Assembly: GCF_002865645.1 (NCBI RefSeq)
Contig: NW_020194628.1
Location: 310,001 to 374,000 of the forward strand
Reading direction: 5' to 3'
DNA: 64,000 nucleotides
Source of the DNA: Hyaloscypha bicolor E
Lineage: Eukaryota > Ascomycota > Leotiomycetes > Helotiales > Hyaloscyphaceae
How positions within the stretch are numbered: the stretch's first letter is position 1; each line of letters begins with the position of its first letter. This document shows positions 9,908-19,635 of this stretch, piece by piece. The position numbers were made by a program, and so were the translations under genes. A model generated the notes under the pieces. It worked only from the letters and a program-made list of their open reading frames with translations, did not search any database and was not told where the DNA came from.

Positions 9908-11893
9908 CTAAAAGATATTTATACGAAAATTATTAAATCAAGTCCTCCGCCCATTATTATACCTTTAACTTCCTAAGCATACTTGAATATTACGCCATAT
10001 ACCCTATTAGTACTCATTAAAGAAGTCAATCTCCTCCTCCCACATTAGTTCGTCTTCCCTACTATAGTATTCCCCTGTTTAACGAGTATATTGCGATATA
10101 GGTTGGAAGGATAGTTGTCGAGTAGGTTAGTTCGTCGAGAATCGATTTTGGCCCATACTAATAAGACCTTCCGCCGCACGTAGCTCTTCTTGTCCATTAT
10201 ATATTCTCTTGAATTTGGACACCCTCCTAATAATTAGTATTGCAATTCCTAATAGAACCATATGCTTCTCAAGAGTCTCCATAGTTGATGGTAACTTTAA
10301 TATCTCCAAATTATCTAGCCATTGTGCTTGTGCCATATCCATAGCGTTCTTGATTACTTGACGACGAGGAGGATTAGCTTTGCCCTGGAGAAGGAATGCC
10401 TTATAGGCTACTAAGGCTTCTTTGCTATTGATTCCCCGAATTGGAGATGAAGGCAGGGGAGCTTGTTGCCTCTCGGATTGGTGGTAAACTTGCGGTCGAC
10501 GTGGTTAAGGGTATGGACGTTGAGAATAGGGATAAGAGGGTTCATATCCGTGGCTGAATCGTGACTGTATTAGTGGAGGTTGAGGAACTGGTGCCATATT
10601 GTAATTTATGACTGGAGCTTGAGGAAGTTGAGGTTGTTAAACAGGTTGAGTAGGTTTAATGACGGAGCGTTTACCTCTTCTCTTGGTAGTCTTTATCTAA
10701 CCTCTGTCTTAATATGCCGTAATTCATTTGGGGGGGGGTTTATTAATAGTAACGTTTTTGGAGCTAATATTAATATAATTAGCCCATTTATCTTGTTGGA
10801 TAAGGGAAACTTTGTAGTAAGATCTAGTTCTTTTTAGTTCGTAGTAATAACCTCCCGTATTATTATATATTCCTTTCTTTCTATAAAGATGTATAGCAAA
10901 GATCTGTGCCCTAATTACCTCCTTTGCGCTTGCACTATTATCCCGAATAGTCTTCTTAGCAAGTTAACGATTTGTAATCGAATCGCGAGATTTTTAAATA
11001 GAGATCTTGCGTATAAATTGGCTAGCTGAATTAGGAATATAGTCTTTGGTGGCGTTATCCGAATGAGGGTTAGTTTGTAGATCTATAAGTAGTGTTTCTC
11101 GTACGGTATTAGGTCGAGCTTTAGTCTTCGATTTTGGATCTTCGGGGGTGGTAGCTCGATTAATACTCTTATAAAAAGCTTTAACTAAGAGAGTATTATA
11201 GTTCTTAAGGTCGCCAGAGTGCTTCATTTGACAGAGGCTAGCTTTAATAAGATCCCATGATTATTAAGAGTTCACACGAATAGTCTGGAAGTTGCCCTTT
11301 GGATTACTAATTATTACTAACTAATGGAGCTTCCTTGGACGATTACTACCTTCTAAACCGCGAGTATCTTCCCATTCCTTAACGTATTCGTTATAGAAAG
11401 CTTGTTAAAGCATTTCTAAGTTATCCCAAATCGAATTATTAATATCTACACCTAGCATAATCTGCTCTCTGTCTTTCCTTTTACCCTCCATATTCGGTAT
11501 AATTGAAATCTGAACATGGTATGGTTCTTTATTAAAGTAATTTGTCGGATCGAACGGAGGGATAACAGGCTATTTTTTGGCCTTTTTCGAAGGAGTTATC
11601 ATTGATAGGGCTATTGGAGGGGAGGTGATTTGAACAGGAGTATCGTTAATTTGAATAGGTGTCTTTCCACGAGTTCTCTGCTTTGGGGTATGGGCAGCAG
11701 GAAGCGGAGTAGGTATACGAGATGCCCCCTTCATCTTTCTATGCCCTATACCGCGATTCGAGACCTTTGGAGATAATTGCCATTCGTCAAATGCCGCAAG
11801 TGAGGAAGTTCGAGGTTTGGGCGCCCGGCGCGTTATTAGCAGAGGATCTACTAACTGCTTTTTCGAGCGAGTTTTTCGACGGACAGCAGGCAT
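9908..11893 (-). pseudogene. Second (accessory) gene of the Tc1-like element, unknown function, RIP-decayed
   Basis: From the ATG at 11893 a single minus-strand frame can be followed for about 660 codons to a stop at 9908-9910, broken by TAA/TAG stops. The three longest clean segments (11893-11570, 11227-10994, 10342-10127) share one frame, which supports a former continuous gene. Features: a basic N-terminus (MPAVRRKTRSKKQ), a Pro/Thr-rich linker (TPLPAAHTPKQRTRGKTP), a charged middle part (NATKDYIPNSASQFIRKIS), a Pro/Gln-rich stretch near 10400-10600 (QPQLPQAPVIN; PVPQPPLIQS), then a helical part (QAQWLDNLEILKLPSTMETL) and an acidic C-terminus (REDELMWEEEIDFF). No known domain is recognised. 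It is convergent to the transposase and lies wholly between the TIRs, so it is cargo or an accessory transposition protein rather than host sequence. Confidence 0.6.
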
Positions 11894-12008
11894 TGTCCCC
11901 ACGATTTCAATGAAGTTTGGAAGAGTTTGGAAGAGTGGTTATTGAGTAATTACAATCTTAAGGTATAATAAAGTGGTTGGGAGACGCGATTTAGAGGGGG
12001 TGGTAAGC

Positions 12009-12054
12009 CTCGCTTAGAAACGCGGTTTTGGCGATTGTTCTGCATATTGGTGTA
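12009..12054 (-). repeat. Right terminal inverted repeat of the Tc1-like element (with TA)
   Basis: Exact reverse complement of 8437-8482. Because the arms are identical, an ATG and the first 12 codons (MQNNRQNRVSKR) are also present here on the minus strand; that frame stops before reaching the accessory gene unless spliced. Confidence 0.92.
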
Positions 12055-12194
12055 GGCGGTGAAGGGTCAAAACACTCGAGCACTCGAGCACTTGAGCACT
12101 AGAACACCAAAATTATGAAATTCAAAGCTACGAATCGCATGCTACTTAAAATTAGGCTTGGAATTGCACTAAAATTGCACTTAGACTAGTACCT

Positions 12195-12415
12195 ACTATT
12201 TTAGGCCGCTCTTTACGTATTGCAGTGAGCTGCCCCCCCACAGGAGCTGTCCCCCCAGGGAGCTATTTTCTAGAGAGCTCTTTATGTATTGCAGTAAGCT
12301 GTCCCTAGGGAGCTCTTTATATGCGATACGTAAAGAGCTCCTTGGGGGGTAACTCACTGCGATATATGAAGAGCTCCTTAGGGGGCAGCTGTCTGGGGTA
12401 CAGCTCCTTGCAATA
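12195..12415. repeat. Palindromic subrepeats in the core of the foldback element
   Basis: A unit of the form GAGCTCTTTACGTATTGCAG followed by TGAGCTG and a C-run occurs in direct orientation near 12209 and 12276 and partly near 12312, and in inverted orientation near 12318-12345 and 12356-12380. The core can therefore form several alternative hairpins. This is characteristic of foldback elements and shows no coding capacity. Confidence 0.7.
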
Positions 12416-12814
12416 ATAATTAGCTTATCTTAGTATATTACCTAGTTTTATATACTAGCTATAATAGTTACAGGCCTTAGCTTAATTTTAGTACAGTTGC
12501 ACGTCTGATTTCAAATGGTTTTGGGTTTTTTTGGTGTTCTGGTGTTCAAATGCTCGAGTACTCGAGTATTTTGACCCTTTACCGCCTAAAATCCTGCCCC
12601 AAGCCACCGCTGATTTGACGCGCGCCGCGCTCAGGACTTGGCATCAACTACCGAGTCGCATTTTTATACAGCCCACTGGTTCCGACCTACTAATCTGCTT
12701 CATGTTCGAGGATGCAGACACAGGTAGGCGACGAAGGACAGCATATTCATTGTCTAGCCTACCTTCTGTCGTGGATGTAGCCCTCTTTCTGTGGGTGAAA
12801 CCAGACGCGTCGCT

Positions 12815-13762
12815 ATGTCAGCCTCTGTAAGCTCTTCACTCTCTCCTCACAGCCCGAGAGGGCATTGAAGATATATCACTCTCTAGTAATACTGCACTCT
12901 TGTGGCTCTTCTTTGTAACTAATACCCTGATTTGTAACAGCGCGAAGAAGAGCTGGCTCGCATCCGCGATAATCAACGACGTTCCCGAGCTCGCAGGAGA
13001 GAATATCTCCAAGAACTCGAAGGAAGATTGCGACACTGCGCATTACAAGGTATCGAGGCCTCACCGGAGATCCAAGTGGTAGCGAGGAAGGTAGCAGATG
13101 AGAACAGGAGGTTGCGGACGCTGTTAGCGGAACATGGAGTTGCAGATGACAGCATTGAGGAGTGCTTGAAATCTGGCTCGGCAACTGGACCGGACCCATT
13201 ACAAGAGGGACAACCAGGCTCTCCCAGGAGTGTTGGAGCTGCCTATCTCCTAGATTATGTACTCTACCCAGGCATACATGATTACGGATATCAAAATGTT
13301 GAAGTGCCAACGACGATGATGGAAAGCGACGGCCACAGCCGAGACCATATCGTGCCGTCGCTCTGGGAGCTGACTCGACTCGCTCAAAATGAACACGTCG
13401 GAAGACAATATGAGGATATATACACAATAGCCCAAGCGACGTCATCATCACATCAGCTCATAACTCGTAGTAGCACGGGGACTTGTGCGAGTATGGAAAT
13501 CTTCATTCATGATTCGGGTTGCGACATTCAACAACAGCAGAGACTGGGACCTGTGGCGCCATCTAGCAATACCATTGCAGCCTCCGATCTGTCCAGACAA
13601 GACCCTCAAATGTTCGATTTCGAAGCTTCACTTAGGGAACCGGGGCAAACAGCCTACGGCGGCGAAGGTGGAACTACTATCTGTGCCCTCGCCACGGATC
13701 CACAGGGTGTTGAGGCCGATTTGGGGCATCTCTCTGACGAGGACGCAAAGGTTAATGATTGA
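12815..13762 (+). CDS. bZIP transcription factor (fungal, extended C-terminus)
   Basis: Predicted exons are 12815-12826 (MSAS) and 12941-13762, joined by an intron with GTAAGC donor, CTAAT branch and TAACAG acceptor in phase 0; the product is 277 residues. The basic region is LARIRDNQRRSRARRREYLQ, a pattern common to a Pezizomycotina bZIP family, followed by the heptads ELEGRLRHC and VARKVADENRRLRTLLAEHGV. The rest is acidic, Ser/Gln-rich and unstructured, as expected for a regulatory tail. The tiny first exon is inferred; other starts are possible, but reading back without the intron meets stops. A nuclear DNA-binding role is a family inference. The foldback/Tc1 complex ends about 210 bp upstream of the start, so the promoter was remodelled by insertion. 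Confidence 0.78.
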
Positions 13763-14100
13763 CCTGATGCTCAATGATTGTTCCGATGTTTGTGGCGAGG
13801 GATATGGAACAGCCATGGACGAGGGTGGCTTGGGTGCTGTGTATGAGTCTGCACTACCACGTTTGAATTGGCGCGTCGAGAAGTGAGTTAGAGTTACGAC
13901 TTCCACTAAAGAAATGTCATGAGTTTCTTGCTACGGGACGGCTCGCGCCCTCAACGCTCAAACATCGAACTAACCTCATCAAGAGTCGATCAGGATAACC
14001 CCACTTAAGCTGACGGCTGAGAAGAGAAAAACATCCCAAAATCTACCTCCTGAACTCTACCCAAAATCGATAAGGGAATCCTGATGGTTGCAGCAGCGCA
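13763..14100. other. Intergenic region
   Basis: Presumed 3' region of the bZIP gene; no gene, repeat or RNA recognised. Confidence 0.4.
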
Positions 14101-14633
14101 TTGCTTCGAGACTATCGCGATAGCATTGCCCAATTACCCAACAGTAGTCTTCACCGCAAGAACGTCGATGACGGTATGCTCGCCGAATCTTACTACATCT
14201 CTCTACGAAGTTGGCGCAGTGGGGAGGTGGCGACGCTCCGCTCTGAGTGTCCGCCCATGGCACACGAGGCCAAGTTTGCTAGGTCTGGTTTCGACACGAG
14301 CTGCTGCCTTTCATGCTGGGAGTCAATTTTCTTGATCAATGATGAGATTGTCCTTGCACGGGTTGCGGTGGATGGGGATACAAAGAAGGTCAGACGTCTT
14401 GTTAGTCAAATGGGATCCGACATTCTTTACGAAGCCTTCTCGATTCAACGCTCCTATTGCATGCGGCGCGGTATGGCCATCGAGAGACTATATGTCTGTT
14501 GCTAGAACATGGTGCCTCTATATCAGAACAAGGCGGGTATCAACGAACGGCGTTGCATTTTCGATTGGCAAGTGGGCACGCAGAGGCGGCAGAGGAGCTT
14601 TTTGCACCGGACAGACGTGCCTTCTATCAATAA
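14101..14633 (+). pseudogene. Ankyrin-repeat protein remnant
   Basis: One frame reads IVLARVAVDGDTKKVRRLVS (about 14345-14410), which looks like the A-x-DGD-x2-KV-x2-L start of an ankyrin repeat. A different frame then reads LLLHAARYGHRETICLLLEH, followed by GASISEQGGYQRTALHFRLA and SGHAEAAEELF (about 14450-14610), two good ankyrin units (R-x-G-H, LLL-x-HGA, TALH). The change of frame, about 14420-14455, has no plausible splice sites, and a stop follows at 14631. The upstream part to 14101 has no clear ATG. This is a short, broken ankyrin gene; ankyrin repeats bind protein partners, but the original role is unknown. Confidence 0.6.
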
Positions 14634-14936
14634 GAAGGGGTAAACACTCCTGCACTCATTATGATCAAGATAATTCTTGATCTTCATCTGCATCAAGATA
14701 GACTAAATCCGTAATTACACTATCACAACGATTTCCTTCAGCTGCCCATTAGCTACACCTCCACCTATTGTCGACTCTAACATCGTTATACCATCTCTAT
14801 CTCCTCGTACTTCGGTCATATGTGTATCGGTATGTGGGAGATCCGTGGAATTACGGTGATAAATCCTAGATCGCGCACCGCATCGCCAGCAGTAGGATTA
14901 ATATCCGGTAGGCTTGATATATATGCAACTGTTGGT

Positions 14937-15728
14937 CTATCGAACGACGAGCTCTCGTTTCAAATGTATCTTCTCGGACACGGCAATGCGAATCGGATCT
15001 GCGTCTCTCTCCTTAGCCAGCCTTGCATTCCTCTTCTCTAGCTGATGAATGTATTTAGTTCAGGTTGCGATAATAGTGGCCTGGATCATATTAGTATATC
15101 CTTAGAGACACGCCAAGTTATTATTATACCTTACTCAGTTTGCGTAAGGGAGACCAGTCTTGTAGGTCTTTTTCTTTGAAGGCACATTCGCTTCCAGCGT
15201 CTCCTTTAACGAGCGACGACTGGGCACGCAGTTGCGCAATCCAACCATGTCAATATTCAAATCTGTTTGATATCGTTTCTCGATCCTATTATGTGCTATG
15301 TTATTTGCGGGAGGGTGTGTGCTATCCTCGCTATCCTCGTCGTCGGCGCCCATATCTGGGATCTTCCGTTTTCGCCTTCGCCTGATGTTAGAAGAGACAG
15401 AGCAACTCTCTCTGATATTGCTCCTCTGAGCCTTAGAATTTGGGCTAATGTCAGAGATACCGAGGCACGGAAATGACTCTGGGTATTTGCGCCGCGCTGA
15501 TCTCTGGACTCCGTTGATTGATATTGGTTAGTGAATAAGTTCTGCTACGGAGACTTTTGTTTTGGGAGGTTCCGGGGGCTGTGGAGTTGAGCGGAGACCC
15601 CGATCAGGTCGAGATATATCCTGAAGATTCGAGCCGTCTTGAAGCACAGCCGTGTCGTCAAGGCTCTCGAGGAGAGTAAGCGACTCTGGACTAATCGGTG
15701 TGGATCGTTGGCTATTGTTCGAGGTCAT
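14937..15728 (-). pseudogene. SREBP-like bHLH transcription factor, broken
   Basis: On the minus strand an ATG at 15728 opens a Ser/Pro-rich N-terminus (MTSNNSQRSTPISPESLTLL) that stops at 15528. Further on, about 15310-15230, the helix-1 segment AHNRIEKRYQTDLNIDMVGL and RNCVPS match the fungal SREBP-type pattern H-N-x-IEKRYR-x-N-[IL]-N. The frame then has to shift by one base to continue into DLQDWSPLRKLSK. A typical intron (GTATAA, TACTAAT, ATCCAG) leads to helix 2, ATIIAT-stop-TKYIHQLEKRNARL, where a TGA replaces a residue. The tail ends at TAG 14937. The Tyr in EKRYQ is the SREBP-class hallmark; such factors act in sterol/hypoxia or developmental control. One frameshift and two stops make this copy a pseudogene. 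Confidence 0.7.
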
Positions 15729-17212
15729 GCTTTCGTGAGGCTAGGGGCGTTCAAGCAGTATCCACTCTGCAATAGATGAAGTTTGAATCGTAATAATGGT
15801 AATCTGCTGTAGGAGCATACCTCCGTCTTCGGGGGTGTCACCTCTAAGGATATCGTAGAAAACATAGTTATTGACTATTAACTATTCCACGTGACAACCA
15901 AGCCACTTTCATTCTTCGCTGCCAGTGTGACTTGAGCTGCAGCCCTTTCCATCCATTAAGCGGCTCGCTCGATTAGGAGGAAAAAGAAACTTATTACCCT
16001 GATTTGTGGCATTAGTACATTAAGGTTATACATGATTTCCCTTCGCACCACGCGTCAACTATCGGGATCGCAAGACATTGTGCTCGACCTGACTGAATCG
16101 AGACACCCACGAACCATTTTGTGGACATCCATTCCGCCACAGCCTTCGATTAGCAGTCGCACGAAAACGCCTTCCCCTAGTGACATGCGACAAAAAGAAG
16201 CAGGGCTACATATTATCTCAGTTGTGCTCAAAGATATAAAATAGGTATCATCGTGATTACTATTATGCGATGAGAATCGTCTACAATCGTTGCCCTTTCC
16301 AGGTTGTTTACCCGGGTACCTCGCGTCGATTTCCTTTCTTTAACATTTTTTACCCCACACATTTTTTCCTTGGTTGAGGCAGGCATGAATAGGATCTGCC
16401 TGGCCCTTTTTTGCGATGTGCGACAAACCAGGGCGACCACGATTACTGGTTGGTCACGGGCCATTCACTTTTTGTGCGTTGTCCGAGCTCCCACAAACCG
16501 AAGATTAGGGCTTTCTAGGTACTTTGTGTTTTCACTATCTCTTAGCAGGAAAGCTGGCGGTGCAATAACTACACTAAAGATAAAGTGCTTGTATTTCCAT
16601 CCCCATTCCCGGCATTGTGTTGTTCCACTGCGTGGTACTACTGGAAGGAAAGACGGCCTCGGTTCTTGTTACACGTCGCAGAGCCTGTTGGACGGTCCCG
16701 ACATTTGGCTCCTCTTATCCAAGATCACAGTTGCTTTATTTTTGATTTCTTTGTATTATCCATGACCTGTTGAATCCCGACAATTTCATTCAGCGTTTCT
16801 TCTATCGCATGGGAAAGTACGAAACTATCAGTAGGAATGTCATCATTGAAGGGTAAGTCTTTGCTCTCCTTAACTTCTCGAAGGATCCTCTATACTGAAT
16901 ATATGTGACCATGGATTTGGACATTAACTCGTGAATCCGCATCTGCATTGAGCGTCCATGCTAAATTGGAAAAGTTGGACCTGCTCATCCGTGCATCGCA
17001 ACGAGGTTTTTGCCCCCTTGCATATGACAGCACCTGCTGTCATGGACTTTTCAGGTTACACGCAAGAGTTGGACTGTCTTTAGGTAGAAACTCGGTCATG
17101 CTGGTTTGTTGGGACTGAAGAGTGTCTCCCTGACCAGTTATCCATAAAGACTGCGGAGGCCGTCAAACATGGCCCAGAACCAGCAATCTCCTGCGTTGAC
17201 TTGATAAAATGA
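15729..17212. other. Intergenic region, nothing recognised
   Basis: Plus-strand frames at 16032-16244 and 16304-16765 and the minus frame 16228-16464 have no recognisable domains. No repeat, tRNA or splice-supported gene was found. It contains the 3' flank of ftr1 from about 17080. Confidence 0.4.
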
Positions 17213-18487
17213 TCACAGATCAATGGTGCAAACCTTTGCCACAGTCTTCGCTCTAGTTTCGTGGTCTGCAATATCACTTCCAGTACTGTCAGAAGCCGTG
17301 ATGTTGATTACGACGTCTTGAGGCCGGGTCTCGCCAGCGACCTTCTTACCGCCCATCATTGGCCAATGACCCTTCACCTCGTTATACCTCATCGACAGGA
17401 AGAGACCGATGATAAAGATCCAGTAGATGTTGTATGAGATGACCGATCCATATGTAGCTGAATTCTGCCACCCCAGAATGCCGTTGAAAATACCCCAGCC
17501 ACCGCCACCCTTGATATAAGGGCTGCCGTACTGTTGATAGTCAAAAGAAGCACCATTCATGACGCGATGAGAACCTGCTTACGTTTAAATGCCATACGCT
17601 CTTCGTGATATCGTACGAGCCCGCACCCACGCCCACTTCTGCAGCGTCCCCTCCGACCTCGTTATTCCATTTCTGGGCCTCGAAATACCAAACTGCTTTT
17701 GAGAACAAGCCAGCACCGACGAGGTATAGGAGGCAAGTTGATATGACCAAGAAGTATTGGAGCTTTGCAGATGCACCGCCCCTATTAGACATTAGCAGTC
17801 ATCAAAAAGAGCCTCCCAACATCGACTTACTTGTAGATAATATAGCCGATAATACTACCAGCAACGGTCCCTATAACGACAGGGAGTGGTATCGACGTCG
17901 GTGAGGCAGAGAATGACACACCAGCAATAAAGACAACAGCCTCGATACCTTCGCGGAGAACCGTGACCAGAGGAAGAATAAACATAGCATACTTCTCGCA
18001 CCATCGCTTGAACCTGCCCCCTGAGCTCCCGCCTGTCACGGCCTTTGCCTCCATGGCCTTTGCAAGCTTGACCCGCCACTTCTCCTGCATCTTGGAGATA
18101 CGGAGCAGAGCAGCGCCCATTATGGTGATGATGATGGATGCGAGGAGGGCGAAGGAGCCTTCCCAGAAGTACTCGGTGGGCGCCCAATGATTCCTGCCGA
18201 GTTTGTAGAAAACGCCGATGAAGGCACCGGCGATTATCAGACTAATTAGTACCCCAATGGCTACGCCCATCCAGACCTGGAGTATCGGTCAGGTTTCTAT
18301 TGAAATATGTAATCTTAACGATGGCACATACTTGTCGGACCAGTCTTCTGTATACGGCGACATCACGGTTTGGGCCGTTGAGAGTCTGTTTTAAGAAGGC
18401 AAGAAGGACTGCGACGATGATGGAAACTTCAAGTGTCTCTCGAAAGACAATAAAGAAAACTGGGACAGAGTACACGTTGACAGTCAT
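17213..18487 (-). CDS. ftr1: High-affinity iron permease Ftr1/FtrA
   Basis: Exons on the minus strand are 18487-18332, 18276-17831, 17781-17583 and 17530-17213; all junctions have GTA(A/T)G donors and AG acceptors and keep frame, giving 372 residues, the usual Ftr1 length. The protein starts [20 protein letters not shown]; this RETLE and the later [20 protein letters not shown] are the two [RE]-x-x-L/I-E iron-binding motifs of the family. About seven hydrophobic segments follow the Ftr1 order, and the C-terminal part [20 protein letters not shown] is highly typical. It is a plasma-membrane permease that imports Fe(III) made by the ferroxidase Fet3, encoded divergently at 19636. The intron between 17582 and 17531 is the least certain junction. 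Confidence 0.95.
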
Positions 18488-18645
18488 GTTAACTGTTCGT
18501 GAATGAGTAAACTTGTAAAATTTAACACTTTTTGGAAGAGATCTGTCGGCGGAGGAGTTATGTAACACTAAACGCGAGGATGCCCCCTTATAACAGGAAA
18601 GGGATGGAGGCCAAGTGCGCAGAGAAGGGGCGGGCTGAAAAAAGG

Positions 18646-18654
18646 ATCTGATAA
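18646..18654 (+). promoter_or_regulatory. GATA-type iron-response site (ATCTGATAA)
   Basis: Exact match to ATCWGATAA, 159 bases upstream of the ftr1 start codon. Confidence 0.7.
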
Positions 18655-19200
18655 TGCAGTGGGACGGATTCGATAAGGGCAGCCATCCAGGGCTTCTTCC
18701 GCCAATGCCAAGTGCTTTTTTTCACCAATGCCTGTGCGTCGGTGCGGGACTTTTGGAAGTTAGTGGCCGACCACCGGAAACTCTGCACGAAGAGCCTGCG
18801 GGAACTCTTGAAATGAGGACCTGATGGGACATGGAGGCCAAGCCGAGGAGAGGGAAGCAACCTCGTCCGGCAGCTGAGCATAGTAAGCCACTCGCCTGCG
18901 AAAGTCCCTCTCCATCACTATTAGAAAGAGGGAAAACCTCTGCCTGATATTTCACCATCCACTTTTATGTCCTTCTTCAGTGAAATTCCCCACGAAAGTA
19001 GCGGTGCGGTGTGAAGGCCCCACCCAACCAACCCCTCCGGTGGTGAGTGACGCTCTTGCATGGAATGAGTGGTTGACAAGGAAGCCATCATTGGTGGCGT
19101 CCGCTGGTGACATCCCCACGTAAATTGAATGGCGCCTTCGTCAAATGCCCAGCCTCAAATAATCAGATGCAGAGACGCTCCCTGCAGTAACCCCAGTCCC

Positions 19201-19209
19201 ATCTGATAA
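19201..19209 (+). promoter_or_regulatory. GATA-type iron-response site (ATCTGATAA)
   Basis: Exact match to ATCWGATAA in the middle of the ftr1/fet3 intergenic region, 427 bases upstream of the fet3 start codon. Confidence 0.7.
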
Positions 19210-19405
19210 CTTCCACTTCTGTCGCGACCAAAGCCGAGAGCGGAACCATTCTTAACACCCAGTGAGTACTCCAATCCTGGCAAGCCTTCCATCTCTCCGA
19301 GCGTGGTTTTGGTCCGACAAAATGGCGCTCGCCGCATCTTTATTGGTGCGGTTTTTCCACCCACACTTTATTAACTTCCTGTACACCCTCATGATCTGTG
19401 TTTTC

Positions 19406-19414
19406 TTATCTGAT
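19406..19414 (-). promoter_or_regulatory. GATA-type iron-response site (ATCAGATAA, minus strand)
   Basis: Exact match to ATCWGATAA on the minus strand, 222 bases upstream of the fet3 start codon. Confidence 0.7.
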
Positions 19415-19635
19415 TGAGCATTCCACTGATCTCCTATTGAGATACAAGCCGCCTCCTTGCGATGGTCTTCGCTGCTCCGCGGCATCGAGTTCGTTGGATC
19501 ATCTCCTCTTCCTCTCTCTCACGATCTAAGTTAAATATCCAGAATACTCTACCACCGCTTCCCCAACGGAAACCTACATCAACGTAAATTGTCTTTAACG
19601 GACAAAAACACATCGTAACGGCCACTAATCTCACG

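Larger units (their letters stand above)
8439..12052 (+). mobile_element. Tc1/mariner-like DNA transposon, 3.6 kb, two convergent genes
   Basis: The ends are perfect inverted repeats: 8437-8482 and 12009-12054 match over 46 bases including the flanking TA. The target-site duplication is TA (8437-8438 and 12053-12054) and the element proper begins CACCAATATGC. The plus strand encodes a Tc1-type DDE transposase near the left end; the minus strand encodes a second long frame from the right end. Tc1/mariner elements are usually 1.3-2.4 kb with one gene, so the length and second gene are unusual. Both frames hold many in-frame TAA/TAG, consistent with RIP, yet the TIRs are intact, so ends might still be recognised by a transposase supplied elsewhere. 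Confidence 0.88.
8423..12602. mobile_element. Foldback/MITE-like element with 74-bp TIRs, interrupted by a Tc1-like transposon
   Basis: The left arm is split: 8423-8438 (TTGGGGCAGGATTTTA) continues after the inserted transposon at 12055-12112, and together these 74 bases are inverted at 12529-12602. The arms differ at only a few positions, mostly C/T or G/A changes. They contain CTCGAG-centred subrepeats (ACTCGAG-C/T-ACTCGAG). Without the 3.6-kb insert the element would be about 564 bp, with no coding capacity, so it is non-autonomous. The host target duplication was not identified. It sits between the broken gene ending at 8353 and the bZIP gene starting at 12815, i.e. in what was probably a shared upstream region. 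Confidence 0.85.
18488..19635. promoter_or_regulatory. Shared divergent promoter of ftr1 and fet3
   Basis: The 1.1 kb between the two start codons contains three exact matches to ATCWGATAA: 18646-18654, 19201-19209 and, inverted, 19406-19414. Such sites are known targets of SreA/Sre1-type GATA repressors, which silence reductive iron uptake when iron is plentiful. CCAAT pentamers also occur (for example about 18702, 18724 and 19270), so control by a CCAAT-binding complex with HapX is possible but weaker. No convincing gene lies in the interval. Confidence 0.8.

Noticed and set aside
15528..15728. A short Ser/Pro-rich minus-strand frame taken as a separate small gene
   Set aside because: Its position and strand fit the N-terminus of the broken bHLH gene better.
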